Numbered from the stretch's first letter, positions 8,025-18,175 are shown. The stretch: DNA of 37,548 bases from an uncultured Faecalibacterium sp. (GCA_934548045.1 CAKTEM010000023.1:1-37548), one strand, 5' to 3'. Translations and numbers: made by a program. Notes: a model not told the origin generated them from the letters alone.

Positions 8025-9425
8025 ATGCCGAACGAACAACGCTATTCCAATGAACTGAATCTTGAAAGCGTAGGCATCAATCTGCCCTATAACATGCAGG
8101 CCGAGCAGAGCGTGCTGGGCGCGGTGCTGCTGAAACCGGATACCCTGACCGACTTGGTCGAGATCATCAAGCCGGAGATGTTCTACACCCGTCAGAACGC
8201 GCAGATTTATTCTGAAATGCTCCGGCTCTTTACCAACGACCAGACCATCGACTTTGTGACCCTGCTGGACGCTGTCATCTCGGACGGCGTCTTCCCGAGC
8301 GCGGACGATGCCAAGGTCTACCTGACCGGCCTTGCCGAGACGGTGCCGAGTATCTCCAACGTCAAGGCCTACGCCCAGATCGTGCAGGAAAAATATCTGG
8401 TCCGCCAGCTGATGGGCGTGGCGAAGGATATTCTGGAGGACGCAGGCGACGAGCAGGACGCCGACCTTCTGCTGGAAAATGCCGAACAGCGCATTTATGA
8501 GATTCGCTCCGGCCGGGATTCCAGCGCGCTGACACCGCTCTCTTCCAGCATGGTCGAGACGCTGACGAATTTGCAGAAGATCAGCGGCCCGGATGCCGAC
8601 AAGTACAAGGGTATCCCCACCGGGTTCCGCCTGCTGGATACCGTCCTGACCGGCCTCGGCCGCGGCGACCTCATCATTCTGGCGGCTCGTCCCGGTATGG
8701 GCAAGTCGAGCTTCGCGCTGAACATCGCGACCAAGGTCGCCATGCAGCAAAAAATTCCGGTGGCAATCTTCAGCCTTGAGATGACGAAGGAGCAGCTGAC
8801 GAACCGTATCCTCTCGGCGGAGGCCGGCATCGACAGTCAGGCGTTCCGCACCGGCGCGCTCCGTGCCGAGGACTGGGAGTATCTGGCCCTCGCCACCGAA
8901 AAGCTCCACGATGCGCCCATCTATATGGACGACACCTCGGGCATCACCATCGCCGAGATGAAGGCGAAGATCCGCCGGGTCAATCAGGACCCTGCAAAAC
9001 CCAATGTCGGCCTGATAATCATCGACTATCTGCAGCTGATGACGAGCGGCCAGCGCAGCGAGAACCGCGTGCAGGAAGTCAGCTCCATCACCCGAAACCT
9101 CAAGATCATGGCAAAGGAAATGAACGTGCCTATCATCGCACTGAGTCAGCTTTCCCGTGCCGTGGAGAAGCAGGGCAACAACTCGAGCCACCGTCCGCAG
9201 CTGTCCGATCTGCGCGACTCCGGTTCCATCGAGCAGGACGCCGACTGCGTTCTGTTCCTTTACCGTGACTCTTACTATGCCAGCCAGAACCCGGACGGCT
9301 CCGATGTGGACGCCGACACCGCCGAGTGCATCGTGGCAAAGAACCGTCACGGCGAGACGAGTACGGTGCCGCTGGGCTGGGATGGCGCACACACCCGGTT
9401 TATGGATGTGGATTTTAAACGCTGA
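8025..9425 (+). CDS. dnaB: Replicative DNA helicase DnaB
   Basis: A 466-residue hexameric replicative helicase (called DnaC in Bacillus) that unwinds DNA at the fork. The N-terminal primase-interacting domain begins at PYNMQAEQSVLGAVL. The RecA-like domain carries Walker A in RPGMGKSS (K227), Walker B in LIIIDYLQLM and the C-terminal SRAVEKQ and SDLRDSGSIEQDAD motifs. The ATG at 8025 is preceded by TAGGAGA. The length is normal and no intein is present. It lies 18 bases before tilS and appears to head the dnaB-tilS-hpt-ftsH run. Confidence 0.97.
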   Translation: MPNEQRYSNELNLESVGINLPYNMQAEQSVLGAVLLKPDTLTDLVEIIKPEMFYTRQNAQIYSEMLRLFTNDQTIDFVTLLDAVISDGVFPSADDAKVYLTGLAETVPSISNVKAYAQIVQEKYLVRQLMGVAKDILEDAGDEQDADLLLENAEQRIYEIRSGRDSSALTPLSSSMVETLTNLQKISGPDADKYKGIPTGFRLLDTVLTGLGRGDLIILAARPGMGKSSFALNIATKVAMQQKIPVAIFSLEMTKEQLTNRILSAEAGIDSQAFRTGALRAEDWEYLALATEKLHDAPIYMDDTSGITIAEMKAKIRRVNQDPAKPNVGLIIIDYLQLMTSGQRSENRVQEVSSITRNLKIMAKEMNVPIIALSQLSRAVEKQGNNSSHRPQLSDLRDSGSIEQDADCVLFLYRDSYYASQNPDGSDVDADTAECIVAKNRHGETSTVPLGWDGAHTRFMDVDFKR

Positions 9426-9443
9426 GTATAAGAAATAAAAACG

Positions 9444-10880
9444 ATGAGTGAACGATACAGCGAGATTTTGTCTCAGGTGCGCAGTTTCTGCCGGGAAGAG
9501 GAGCTGTTCCAGCCCGAAACGCCCGGCGAGCCTGTCCAAATCGCGGCGGCGGTGTCCGGCGGTGCCGACAGCATAGCTCTGCTCCGTGTCCTGCTGGATT
9601 TGCAGCCGGAGTTCGGGTACACGCTGTCCGCCTGCCACATCAACCACGGCTTGCGCGGCGAAACCGCCGACCGGGATGAAGCCTTTGTCCGTTCTGCCTG
9701 CGAGGAGCTGGGCGTGCCGCTTCGGGTCTTCCGGGCGGCAGAGCTGACGACAATCCCCGACCATCCGGGCGAGGACTGGGCGCGGCGTTTGCGGTACGAC
9801 TGCTTTGACCGCCTGCGGACAGAAAACCGGATAACCCGGGTCGCAACCGCCCATACTGCTACTGATCAGGCCGAAACGCTTCTGTTCCGGCTGGCACGAG
9901 GTACCGGGCTGCATGGAGCGTCCGGCATCCGCCCCAAACGGGAGGGCTACTGCCGCCCGATGCTTTGTCTGAGCCGACAGGATACCGAGACGGTCTGCCG
10001 GGAACTGGGACAGACGTGGGTGACCGACGAGACGAACGAGGGCGACGATTATGCCCGGAACCGTCTGCGTCATGCTGCCCTGCCTGCGCTCCGCTCCGCG
10101 AATACGGCGGCGGAACAGAACCTCGCACGCTTCTGCGAGAAGGCTGCCCGGGCAGATGAATATTTCGCATGTCGGGCTGAAATGCTGCTCAACACCGCAA
10201 AAGCCGGGGAGCAGGCGTGGAGCCTTGCCGCTCTGCAGGCTGCAGACCCATTGATATTGGAAACGGTCCTGCATCAGCTCGTATCCCCCGAACGGGATGC
10301 CGAGGAAAAATACATCCGCCTGCTGGAACAGGTGGTAAGACAGGGGAGCGGAGCCGTTCAAATCACTGGAAATGTCCGCTTCTGTGCCGGAAAAGGGCTG
10401 TTCCGGAGGGAAGAAAAACCGGAGCAGCCGCTTGAAACGAACCTGCTGCCGGTGGCGTTCCGGCCCGAAAATGAGGCGGAATACCAGCTCCCAAACGGCT
10501 GGAAACTGAAAACCCGGGTGATTCCAGCCATTTTTGAAGAAAAAACACAGGACGTTCATAAAAAAGACTTAAAAAATCGGGCGGATTATGCTAGAATAAC
10601 TACGTTATACTCTGCGCTTTCTCTGCGCTGCCGTCAGCCGGGCGACCGGTTCCGACCGGCAGGCCGTGGACTAAGCAAGGAGCTGCGCAAATGGATGAAC
10701 GAAACCGGTGTTCCGCCCATCCAGCGCGAAAACCTGCCGCTTCTGGCTGCAGGAAGCGAAGTTGTCTGGGTCAGCGGCGGAGGATTTGCCGATGGCCTTG
10801 CACCCGATAGCACCACGAAGCAGATCCTTGAATTGGAATTGGAAAAAATGGAGGAATTGAATCATGAGCATGAACGATGA
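9444..10880 (+). CDS. tilS: tRNA(Ile)-lysidine synthase
   Basis: A 478-residue N-type PP-loop ATPase that converts C34 of the CAU-anticodon tRNA-Ile to lysidine, so that the tRNA reads AUA and is charged with isoleucine; the enzyme is essential. The PP-loop SGGADS is at residues 38-43, HINHGLRG follows, and ATAHTATDQAET is the family's substrate motif. The C-terminal part ends in the TilS C-terminal domain, with LRCRQPGDRFRP near residue 393 onward. Its 3' end overlaps the start of hpt by 17 bases. The tilS-hpt-ftsH order is the same as in Bacillus. Confidence 0.95.
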   Translation: MSERYSEILSQVRSFCREEELFQPETPGEPVQIAAAVSGGADSIALLRVLLDLQPEFGYTLSACHINHGLRGETADRDEAFVRSACEELGVPLRVFRAAELTTIPDHPGEDWARRLRYDCFDRLRTENRITRVATAHTATDQAETLLFRLARGTGLHGASGIRPKREGYCRPMLCLSRQDTETVCRELGQTWVTDETNEGDDYARNRLRHAALPALRSANTAAEQNLARFCEKAARADEYFACRAEMLLNTAKAGEQAWSLAALQAADPLILETVLHQLVSPERDAEEKYIRLLEQVVRQGSGAVQITGNVRFCAGKGLFRREEKPEQPLETNLLPVAFRPENEAEYQLPNGWKLKTRVIPAIFEEKTQDVHKKDLKNRADYARITTLYSALSLRCRQPGDRFRPAGRGLSKELRKWMNETGVPPIQRENLPLLAAGSEVVWVSGGGFADGLAPDSTTKQILELELEKMEELNHEHER

Positions 10881-11412
10881 TATCAAAAACGTTCTCGTCT
10901 CGGAAGAGCAGCTCAAAGCCAAAGTTGCCGAACTGGGCGCACAGATCAGCAAGGACTATAAGGGCAAAAACCTCGTCCTCGTCTCGATTTTAAAGGGTTC
11001 CGTCGTCTTTATGGCCGACCTGATGCGCGCCATCAGCATCCCGTGCAATATCGACTTTATGGTGGTGTCCAGCTACGGCGGCAGCAACACCACGACCAGC
11101 GGTCTGGTCAAGATCATCAAAGACCTCGACGGCGATCTGTCCGGCAAGGACGTCCTCATCGTGGAAGACATCCTCGACACTGGCGTCACCCTGTCGAACC
11201 TTGTGCCGATGCTCAAGATGCGCAATCCCAGCTCGGTCAAGATCTGCACCATCCTCGATAAGCCCAGCCGCCGCAAAGCGGACATCGCGCCGGACTACGA
11301 GGGATTTCAGGTGCCGGACGAGTTCGTGGTGGGCTATGGCCTCGACTACGATGAAAAGTACCGCAACCTGCCCTATGTCGGCGTTCTGAAACCCGAGATC
11401 TACGAAAAGTAA
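10864..11412 (+). CDS. hpt: Hypoxanthine phosphoribosyltransferase
   Basis: A 182-residue purine salvage enzyme that makes IMP (and usually GMP) from hypoxanthine (guanine) and PRPP. The PRPP-binding motif VLIVEDILDTGVTL is at residues 97-110, and SILKGSVVFMADL and SSYGGS are typical of the family. The ATG at 10864 has GGAGG nine bases upstream (10850-10854); the next ATG, two codons later, is less well spaced. The start lies inside tilS. Position and length match the conserved tilS-hpt-ftsH block. Confidence 0.95.
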   Translation: MSMNDDIKNVLVSEEQLKAKVAELGAQISKDYKGKNLVLVSILKGSVVFMADLMRAISIPCNIDFMVVSSYGGSNTTTSGLVKIIKDLDGDLSGKDVLIVEDILDTGVTLSNLVPMLKMRNPSSVKICTILDKPSRRKADIAPDYEGFQVPDEFVVGYGLDYDEKYRNLPYVGVLKPEIYEK

Positions 11413-11432
11413 GTAATAGGAGTTGATTTTTC

Positions 11433-13571
<2,139 letters not shown>

Positions 13572-13591
13572 CTACGGAAGGAGCGAGTGTT

Positions 13592-14680
13592 GTGGAGGAA
13601 AATTTTGAACCGGTAGCCCATACCCGGGCGAACTATTACACGCCGGGCAGTCCGGTGCAGTTTGTCTGCGTCGAGCTGCTCAAGGGCGAGATCAGCGGTG
13701 AACACGCGGTCTGCCTGACTTTTAAGAATATTTCCCGTGTGACGCTGACGGCTCTGGAGATCCACTTCAAGTGCAAGGGCGTCGACGGTATCATTCTCTG
13801 TGAGGATGAGTTCGAGTACCGCGATATCGAGGTCAAGCCGGGTGAAAGCTTCGGCATGGACGATGCCGTGTTCGTGACCCAGAAGGCCATCACCAGCGTC
13901 GACGTCTCCCTCAAGAACGTCTACAACGGCAAGCGCGTCGTGCATCTGGACAACATCAAGCGTGTCCGTCTGCCGTCGCCGCGCCGCCTCAGCCCGGAGC
14001 TGCAGAAGGCTCTGGAAAACCGGATGAACCGTCAAGGCCTCCGGTATATGCCGCAGGTCTTCGAGAACGGCTGGTACTGCGCCTGTGGTGCCTTCCACCC
14101 GAAGGAAGAGGACACCGTTTACTGCACCGAGTGCGGCTGTGACCGCATCCTGTTGCAGAACGCGCTGAACACTCTGCTTCAGCCGGAGCAGAAAAAGCCC
14201 GTCCAGCCCAGTGAACCGGCCATCGCACCGGAGCGTCAGCCCGTCCGTCAGCCTGTGCAACAGGCCGAGGAGCCGACCCGGATCATGGGTGCGGCAGAGG
14301 CCGAGGCCACCCGTGTGATGCCCAGCCGCCCGGCAAAGCTTGCGGACATTGAGCCGCCGGTGTCGTTTGCGCCGCCGCTGGAACCGGTACAGGACAACGG
14401 CGAGCATACCCGTGTTCTGGACTCGCACCTGAGCCGTCCGGCCCGTGCCGAGAACCAGAATGTGCCGGACGATGGAACCAAAGTCATCCCGTCCGAGTTC
14501 CGCAAGGACTCCGCACCCAAGGCCCAGCCGGTGCCGCAGGATGAAGAGGACGACGAGGATGTGGAGACCGCCCGTGACAGTGTGGCCGAGACCCTCATCC
14601 GCTGGGTGCCGCCCATCACGGCCATCATCTGCGCAGGCATCGCCCTGTGGGGATTCGTGTATTATCAGTTCGTTTTGTAA
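13592..14680 (+). CDS. Tail-anchored zinc-ribbon protein with repeated Thr-Arg motifs, function unknown
   Basis: A 362-residue protein I cannot assign. Residues 1-130 look like a beta-rich domain. Next comes a zinc-ribbon-like set of cysteines, C163-x-C165 and C178-xx-C181-x-C183. Residues 190-335 are low complexity, rich in Pro, Glu and Ala, and contain four similar short motifs: PTRIM (T229), ATRVM (T240), HTRVL (T273) and GTKVI (T296). A single transmembrane segment (about 340-359) ends the protein, so the bulk would face the cytoplasm. The start is GTG at 13592, chosen for GGAAGGAG eight bases upstream. It follows ftsH after 20 bases and ends the operon. The repeated Thr motifs could be targets of a Ser/Thr kinase, but this is inference. 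Confidence 0.75.
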   Translation: MEENFEPVAHTRANYYTPGSPVQFVCVELLKGEISGEHAVCLTFKNISRVTLTALEIHFKCKGVDGIILCEDEFEYRDIEVKPGESFGMDDAVFVTQKAITSVDVSLKNVYNGKRVVHLDNIKRVRLPSPRRLSPELQKALENRMNRQGLRYMPQVFENGWYCACGAFHPKEEDTVYCTECGCDRILLQNALNTLLQPEQKKPVQPSEPAIAPERQPVRQPVQQAEEPTRIMGAAEAEATRVMPSRPAKLADIEPPVSFAPPLEPVQDNGEHTRVLDSHLSRPARAENQNVPDDGTKVIPSEFRKDSAPKAQPVPQDEEDDEDVETARDSVAETLIRWVPPITAIICAGIALWGFVYYQFVL

Positions 14681-14692
14681 AATAAGAACCGG

Positions 14693-14723
14693 AACGGAGG
14701 AGGCGGACGCTTCCTCCGTTTTT
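14693..14723 (+). terminator. Intrinsic terminator of the dnaB-ftsH operon
   Basis: AACGGAGGA (14693-14701), a ten-base loop, TCCTCCGTT (14712-14720), then T residues. It begins about a dozen bases after the stop of the zinc-ribbon gene. Confidence 0.85.
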
Positions 14724-14752
14724 GGTATTGGTAGAAGATGGATTTTTAAAGA

Positions 14753-14771
14753 TTTCCCCCTTAGGGGAAAG
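14753..14771. repeat. Short hairpin in the HEPN gene leader
   Basis: A TTTCCCC arm, a short CTTA centre and a GGGGAAA arm, about 55 bases before the HEPN-like gene, followed by a weak T-rich stretch. It may be an attenuator or a remnant of the small dispersed repeat that has a full copy near 24861; neither can be shown here. Confidence 0.45.
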
Positions 14772-14826
14772 CCTTTTATATCCTGATAGATAGAGTTTCT
14801 TTATAAAAAGAAAGAAGGTAAAAGAA

Positions 14827-15609
14827 ATGTCAGACGAAACGCTGCAGATCGCTTTTGAGATAAAGACCACCTGCGACGAGATCAGCCGCCGCCTGCTGCG
14901 CTGGCACTGGGAGAAAAAGCCGGGCAATCACAGCCTCGACAGCCTGCTCCAGCACATCAAGAAGCGTCAGCAGGAAAGCCCCGACTACTACGACCGCCTG
15001 CCTGACCTGAGCGGAAAGACCAGCTGGCAGCAGCTGGACACCACCCTCTGTATGCGAGTCCTGCTCGACCCGGAGAAGGACGCCGCTCATCCGCTCGACC
15101 TGCTGGGCAACACTGCTCATCCTGCCGCCGCGCGCCGTGCCTGCAACGCAGTCCGCACTGCCCGGAATGAGGCCGCGCACGCTTCCGACCACAACAGCTG
15201 TGCGCAGGCCGCGATACTGTTCAACGAGGCCATCGAGAGCCTTGAAGAGGGCTATGCAGGGGCGGCGTTCAAGACCGCAGAGCTGGAACAGTATTACCGG
15301 ATGGCGGAGGACTTTCTGAGCCGGTGCGGTGGCTCGCGGAAACGCCGCACCTCCGAGGAATCAGCACCCCGGCGGAACAGCAGTTCCAGCAGTCGAAACA
15401 GTTCCTCCATCCGCTCGAACACAAGCCGGAAATCGACTTCCACCCGGAGCAATAACCGGAACAATTCCTCTCAGAACAGCCGGAACAACAACCGGAAAAA
15501 TTCCCGTAAAAAGAAGCAGGACGCCAGCGCGAACCGCGCCATCGTTATCGCTCTGCTCGTCGTCGCTGCCCTCGGCCTGCTGATTCGGGCATTGACGATG
15601 GGAAAGTGA
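14827..15609 (+). CDS. Tail-anchored HEPN-like protein
   Basis: A 260-residue protein of unknown role. Residues 1-150 are helical and include RNEAAH at 113-118, an exact fit to the R-N-x3-H active-site motif of HEPN ribonuclease domains; the surrounding region (LDTTLCMRVLL, then AVRTARNEAAHASDH) resembles the Swt1/DUF4145-like group. Residues 160-230 are almost entirely Ser, Asn, Arg and Lys, and the last 20 or so residues form a transmembrane helix (about 238-256), so the domain would be held at the inner face of the membrane. The ATG has an AAGAAGG-like site upstream. It follows the zinc-ribbon tail-anchored protein but is separated from it by a terminator. HEPN proteins act in toxin-antitoxin, defence and RNA processing; which applies here is unknown. 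Confidence 0.75.
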   Translation: MSDETLQIAFEIKTTCDEISRRLLRWHWEKKPGNHSLDSLLQHIKKRQQESPDYYDRLPDLSGKTSWQQLDTTLCMRVLLDPEKDAAHPLDLLGNTAHPAAARRACNAVRTARNEAAHASDHNSCAQAAILFNEAIESLEEGYAGAAFKTAELEQYYRMAEDFLSRCGGSRKRRTSEESAPRRNSSSSSRNSSSIRSNTSRKSTSTRSNNRNNSSQNSRNNNRKNSRKKKQDASANRAIVIALLVVAALGLLIRALTMGK

Positions 15610-15653
15610 GAAAAATTTTTGGAATAAAAGCGTAATATACAGATTCTTTTGTG

Positions 15654-15657
15654 CGTC
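15654..15657 (+). promoter_or_regulatory. Possible ECF-type -10 (CGTC) before the sigma gene
   Basis: GTAATA at 15632-15637, then 16 bases, then CGTC at 15654-15657, followed by TAA. CGTC-type -10 boxes are common in ECF self-promoters, but the -35 is a poor match. This is tentative. Confidence 0.3.
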
Positions 15658-15701
15658 TAATGGGAAAAGGAAAACCGGAGACGAGACAAGAGCTGTGAGA
15701 T

Positions 15702-15732
15702 ACCCCACTTGTTTACAGGTGGGGTGTTTTTT
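15702..15732 (+). terminator. Terminator between the HEPN gene and the sigma gene
   Basis: An ACCCCACTTGT arm pairs with ACAGGTGGGGT (one G-T pair), followed by a run of six T. It ends about 40 bases before the sigma factor gene. It either ends the HEPN transcript or attenuates the sigma transcript. Confidence 0.85.
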
Positions 15733-15771
15733 AAGGCGAAAAACAGAGAAACTGTATGAAAGGAAGCTTTT

Positions 15772-16266
15772 ATGGTCGAGGCGAATTTACTGGAACGGCT
15801 GATGAAGGAGTATGGCGATTCGGTATTTCGGATGTGCTTTTTGTATCTGAAAGATTATCAGCTTGCAGAGGACGCAACACAGGAAACATTTATAAAAGCG
15901 GCAAAGGCTTATGAGCAGTTTCAAAATCATTCTACGGAAAAAACATGGCTGATACGTATTGCAATAAATTCCTGCAAAAGTATTATGCGAACGCATTGGT
16001 TTCAAAATATGAGAAACCAGATTCGGGATACGAGCCCGGATGAAAAGACAGATTTATTTGAAACCATGCTGGAAAAGGACAGCCTGTCGCGTGCAATTAT
16101 GAAACTGCCGCAGAGTGACCGTCAGATGATACTGCTGTATTATTATCAGGAACTTTCCTTGAAGGAGATATCAGAAATCATTGAAAAACCGGTCAATACC
16201 GTCAATCAAAAACTATACCGCGCAAGACAACGGTTGAAAATCATGCTGAAAGGAGATGTGCTGTGA
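15772..16266 (+). CDS. ECF-family RNA polymerase sigma factor
   Basis: A 164-residue group IV sigma factor. Region 2 is at about residues 10-75 (FRMCFLYLKDYQLAEDATQE, the core-binding part) and region 4 at about 105-160 (LSLKEISEIIEKPVNTVNQ is the DNA-binding helix-turn-helix). The length is normal for the family. The base composition is far more AT-rich than its neighbours: for example 15961-16020 has 21 G+C of 60, compared with 36 of 60 at 13021-13080 in ftsH. It is coupled to the anti-sigma gene by a TGATG stop-start overlap. Horizontal acquisition is likely. The signal it answers to is unknown. Confidence 0.92.
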   Translation: MVEANLLERLMKEYGDSVFRMCFLYLKDYQLAEDATQETFIKAAKAYEQFQNHSTEKTWLIRIAINSCKSIMRTHWFQNMRNQIRDTSPDEKTDLFETMLEKDSLSRAIMKLPQSDRQMILLYYYQELSLKEISEIIEKPVNTVNQKLYRARQRLKIMLKGDVL

Positions 16267-17027
16267 TGGGAAAATTCAGAGAACAGATAGACCATGAACT
16301 CCGGGAAATGATGCTGACAGATGAGATGAAGTGGAAAATCAGACGGGAAATGCAAAGCCCGAAGAAGAGAACGCTCCACCCGAGATTCGTTTTGGCAATC
16401 GTTTTGCTTGCGGCACTTCTCGTTGGCGGAATCGTGGCAGTGGCAGGTTCAATTTCGCAGGAAACAAGAGTCAACCGACAGAAACTTCCGGAACTGGATG
16501 TGATGCAGGTAAAAACGATTCGTCCGGTAAAGGGTTGTCCTTATCCAAGCGGAAAAATGAAACTGTATTTTGACAGCTACGATGAATTGCAGGAAGCTTT
16601 AGGAATCGAGCTGCTGTCTGCTGAAACGGAAAAGAATAAATTTACAGGAATCGAAGTCAAAACCGATGGCAAAGATTATGTCCATATCAATATCACAAAT
16701 TATATTTTGGGCGACAGCGATTATCAGGAAACGGCAACAGGTTATGAATATCTGCCGGGAGAAAAATATCACAGTCCGGTTGATTTGAAAATTGAAATCG
16801 CGCTGAGTGATTGGCAGCTTCAGAATCTTTCAAGTGTCGATTATGTGGGAGAATATAGATTCGTGGAGCAGTACACATCCGAAAAAGGGTATAAAGTGAA
16901 CCTTATCAGGAGCCGGACGAGCAAGTGGGGGAGTGTTGCGATCTTTGTCGCAGATGGAGTCCAATATACCTTGGAAGGCAGTGTATCAACAGAAGAGATG
17001 AAGCAGATTGTGGATTTGATGCAATAA
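16266..17027 (+). CDS. Membrane anti-sigma factor
   Basis: A 253-residue single-pass protein. The first 40 residues are cytoplasmic and charged, a transmembrane helix spans about 41-60 (FVLAIVLLAALLVGGIVAVA), and about 190 residues lie outside. The extracellular part may be a DUF4367-like domain. It probably holds the upstream ECF sigma inactive until an envelope signal, as is typical for a gene paired with and coupled to an ECF sigma. The start is ATG at 16266 (TGATG overlap, AGGAG ten bases upstream); a GTG one codon earlier at 16263 is an alternative. It shares the low GC of the sigma gene. Confidence 0.8.
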   Translation: MGKFREQIDHELREMMLTDEMKWKIRREMQSPKKRTLHPRFVLAIVLLAALLVGGIVAVAGSISQETRVNRQKLPELDVMQVKTIRPVKGCPYPSGKMKLYFDSYDELQEALGIELLSAETEKNKFTGIEVKTDGKDYVHINITNYILGDSDYQETATGYEYLPGEKYHSPVDLKIEIALSDWQLQNLSSVDYVGEYRFVEQYTSEKGYKVNLIRSRTSKWGSVAIFVADGVQYTLEGSVSTEEMKQIVDLMQ

Positions 17028-17036
17028 AAGACACTG

Positions 17037-17067
17037 TGGGCAAAAGTCTGCCCAAGAGAAACTTGGG
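17037..17067 (+). terminator. Alternative hairpins after the anti-sigma gene
   Basis: TGGGCA...TGCCCA and CCCAAG-agaaa-CTTGGG overlap and are mutually exclusive. Only a weak AATTTATC follows, so this is a poor terminator. Confidence 0.4.
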
Positions 17068-17096
17068 AATTTATCGAAAAATTTTCCATCAAAACC

Positions 17097-17125
17097 TTGC
17101 TTAACGATTCCATCCGCCGTATAAT
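17097..17125 (+). promoter_or_regulatory. Promoter of the lacI-like/HAD operon
   Basis: TTGCTT at 17097-17102, a 17-base spacer and TATAAT at 17120-17125. The inverted-repeat operator starts three bases downstream of the -10. Confidence 0.8.
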
Positions 17126-17128
17126 ACA

Positions 17129-17146
17129 GTTGAAATCAATTTCAAC
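17129..17146 (+). promoter_or_regulatory. Operator: inverted repeat at the lacI-like transcription start
   Basis: GTTGAAAT-CA-ATTTCAAC is an inverted repeat with perfect 8-base arms and a two-base centre, lying over the expected +1 and just before the gene for a LacI-family repressor. This is the usual geometry of autorepression; binding by this protein is inference. Confidence 0.7.
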
Positions 17147-17170
17147 CAGAAAAAGGCAGGCAGGGAAATC

Positions 17171-18160
17171 ATGACGATCCACGATATTGCAAAAATGGCT
17201 GGGGTGTCCAGCGCGGCGGTCAGCCGGTATCTCAACGGTGGGCCGCTCAGCACGGAGAAGAAGGCTGTGATACAGGCCGCCATCGAACAGACCGGCTACC
17301 GGCCGGATATGGCGGCGCAGACCCTGCGCACCGGAAAGGTCAAGCAGGTCGGCGTCATCGCGCCCAGCCTGCGTTCTCAGTCGGTTGGACGCATCGCCGA
17401 GGGCATCTCCACCGAGCTGGAAAAGGCCGGGTATCTCATGCTGTTGGCAAGCTCTGGCGGAGATGAAAAGAAGGAAGTCCAGTACATCGACGCGTTGGAG
17501 CGCAGTCATGTCGCCGGCATCATCCTGATGGGAACCAGCTACACCCCGGCGCACAAAAAGGCATTTGCGGCCTGCGGCGTGCCGCTGGTCATCACAGGAC
17601 AGCGTCTTCCGGGCGTTCCCTGCGTCTACAACGATGACCGTGTTGCGGCCCGGGAACTGGCGCAGAAAATGCTCCTCAAGGGCCGGAAAAAGCTGGTCTA
17701 TATCGGCGGTTCGGAGAAAGACAAAGCCACCGGCTTGGAACGCCGTCAGGGTGTGCAGGACGCGCTGAACGCCGCCGGGATGGATGGCGAGCGGCTGACA
17801 TGGCTCTGCTGCAACGCTTTCACCTACGAAGAGGGCATCCGCTGCATGAAGGAGCTGCTGCTGGTCTGCCCGGAGCTGGATGGTGTGGTCTGCGTGACCG
17901 ATACCGTCGCGCTGGGTGCACTGAACGCCCTGAAAGCCGCAGGCCGGAAAGTCGGCGAGGATGTCAGTCTGGGCGGCATCGGCGATAACTGGGCGGATGC
18001 TGTCGCGGAACCGGGTCTGACGACGGTGCACTTTTATCAGGATCAGATCGGCGTGGAGGCGGCCCGGATGCTACTGGAAATGCTCAAGGAAGGCAAAAAG
18101 GACGCTCCGCTGCGTCAGCTGACGCTGGGATATACCATCGTGGAGCGCGGCTCGATTTAA
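17171..18160 (+). CDS. LacI-family transcriptional regulator
   Basis: A 329-residue repressor. The N-terminal helix-turn-helix IHDIAKMAGVSSAAVSRYLN (about residues 3-22) and hinge are followed by a periplasmic-binding-protein-like effector domain (VGVIAPSL, AGIILMG, VYNDDRVAAREL, GGIGDN). The family senses sugars or their phosphates; the ligand cannot be told from sequence. The gene sits behind its own inverted-repeat operator and is followed 15 bases later by a HAD phosphatase in the same orientation, with no transporter nearby, so the target set is probably elsewhere or is this pair itself. The length is normal. Confidence 0.93.
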   Translation: MTIHDIAKMAGVSSAAVSRYLNGGPLSTEKKAVIQAAIEQTGYRPDMAAQTLRTGKVKQVGVIAPSLRSQSVGRIAEGISTELEKAGYLMLLASSGGDEKKEVQYIDALERSHVAGIILMGTSYTPAHKKAFAACGVPLVITGQRLPGVPCVYNDDRVAARELAQKMLLKGRKKLVYIGGSEKDKATGLERRQGVQDALNAAGMDGERLTWLCCNAFTYEEGIRCMKELLLVCPELDGVVCVTDTVALGALNALKAAGRKVGEDVSLGGIGDNWADAVAEPGLTTVHFYQDQIGVEAARMLLEMLKEGKKDAPLRQLTLGYTIVERGSI

Positions 18161-18175
18161 GGACAAGGAGAGAGT

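Noticed and set aside
7926..10559. 877-codon minus-strand open frame opposite dnaB and tilS
   Set aside because: It is an antisense shadow of conserved genes with no ribosome binding site or recognisable domain.
15361..15540. Ser/Asn/Arg-rich stretch considered as a CRISPR-like or tandem DNA repeat
   Set aside because: The nucleotide sequence is only loosely repetitive (codon-level low complexity) with no fixed repeat unit or spacers.
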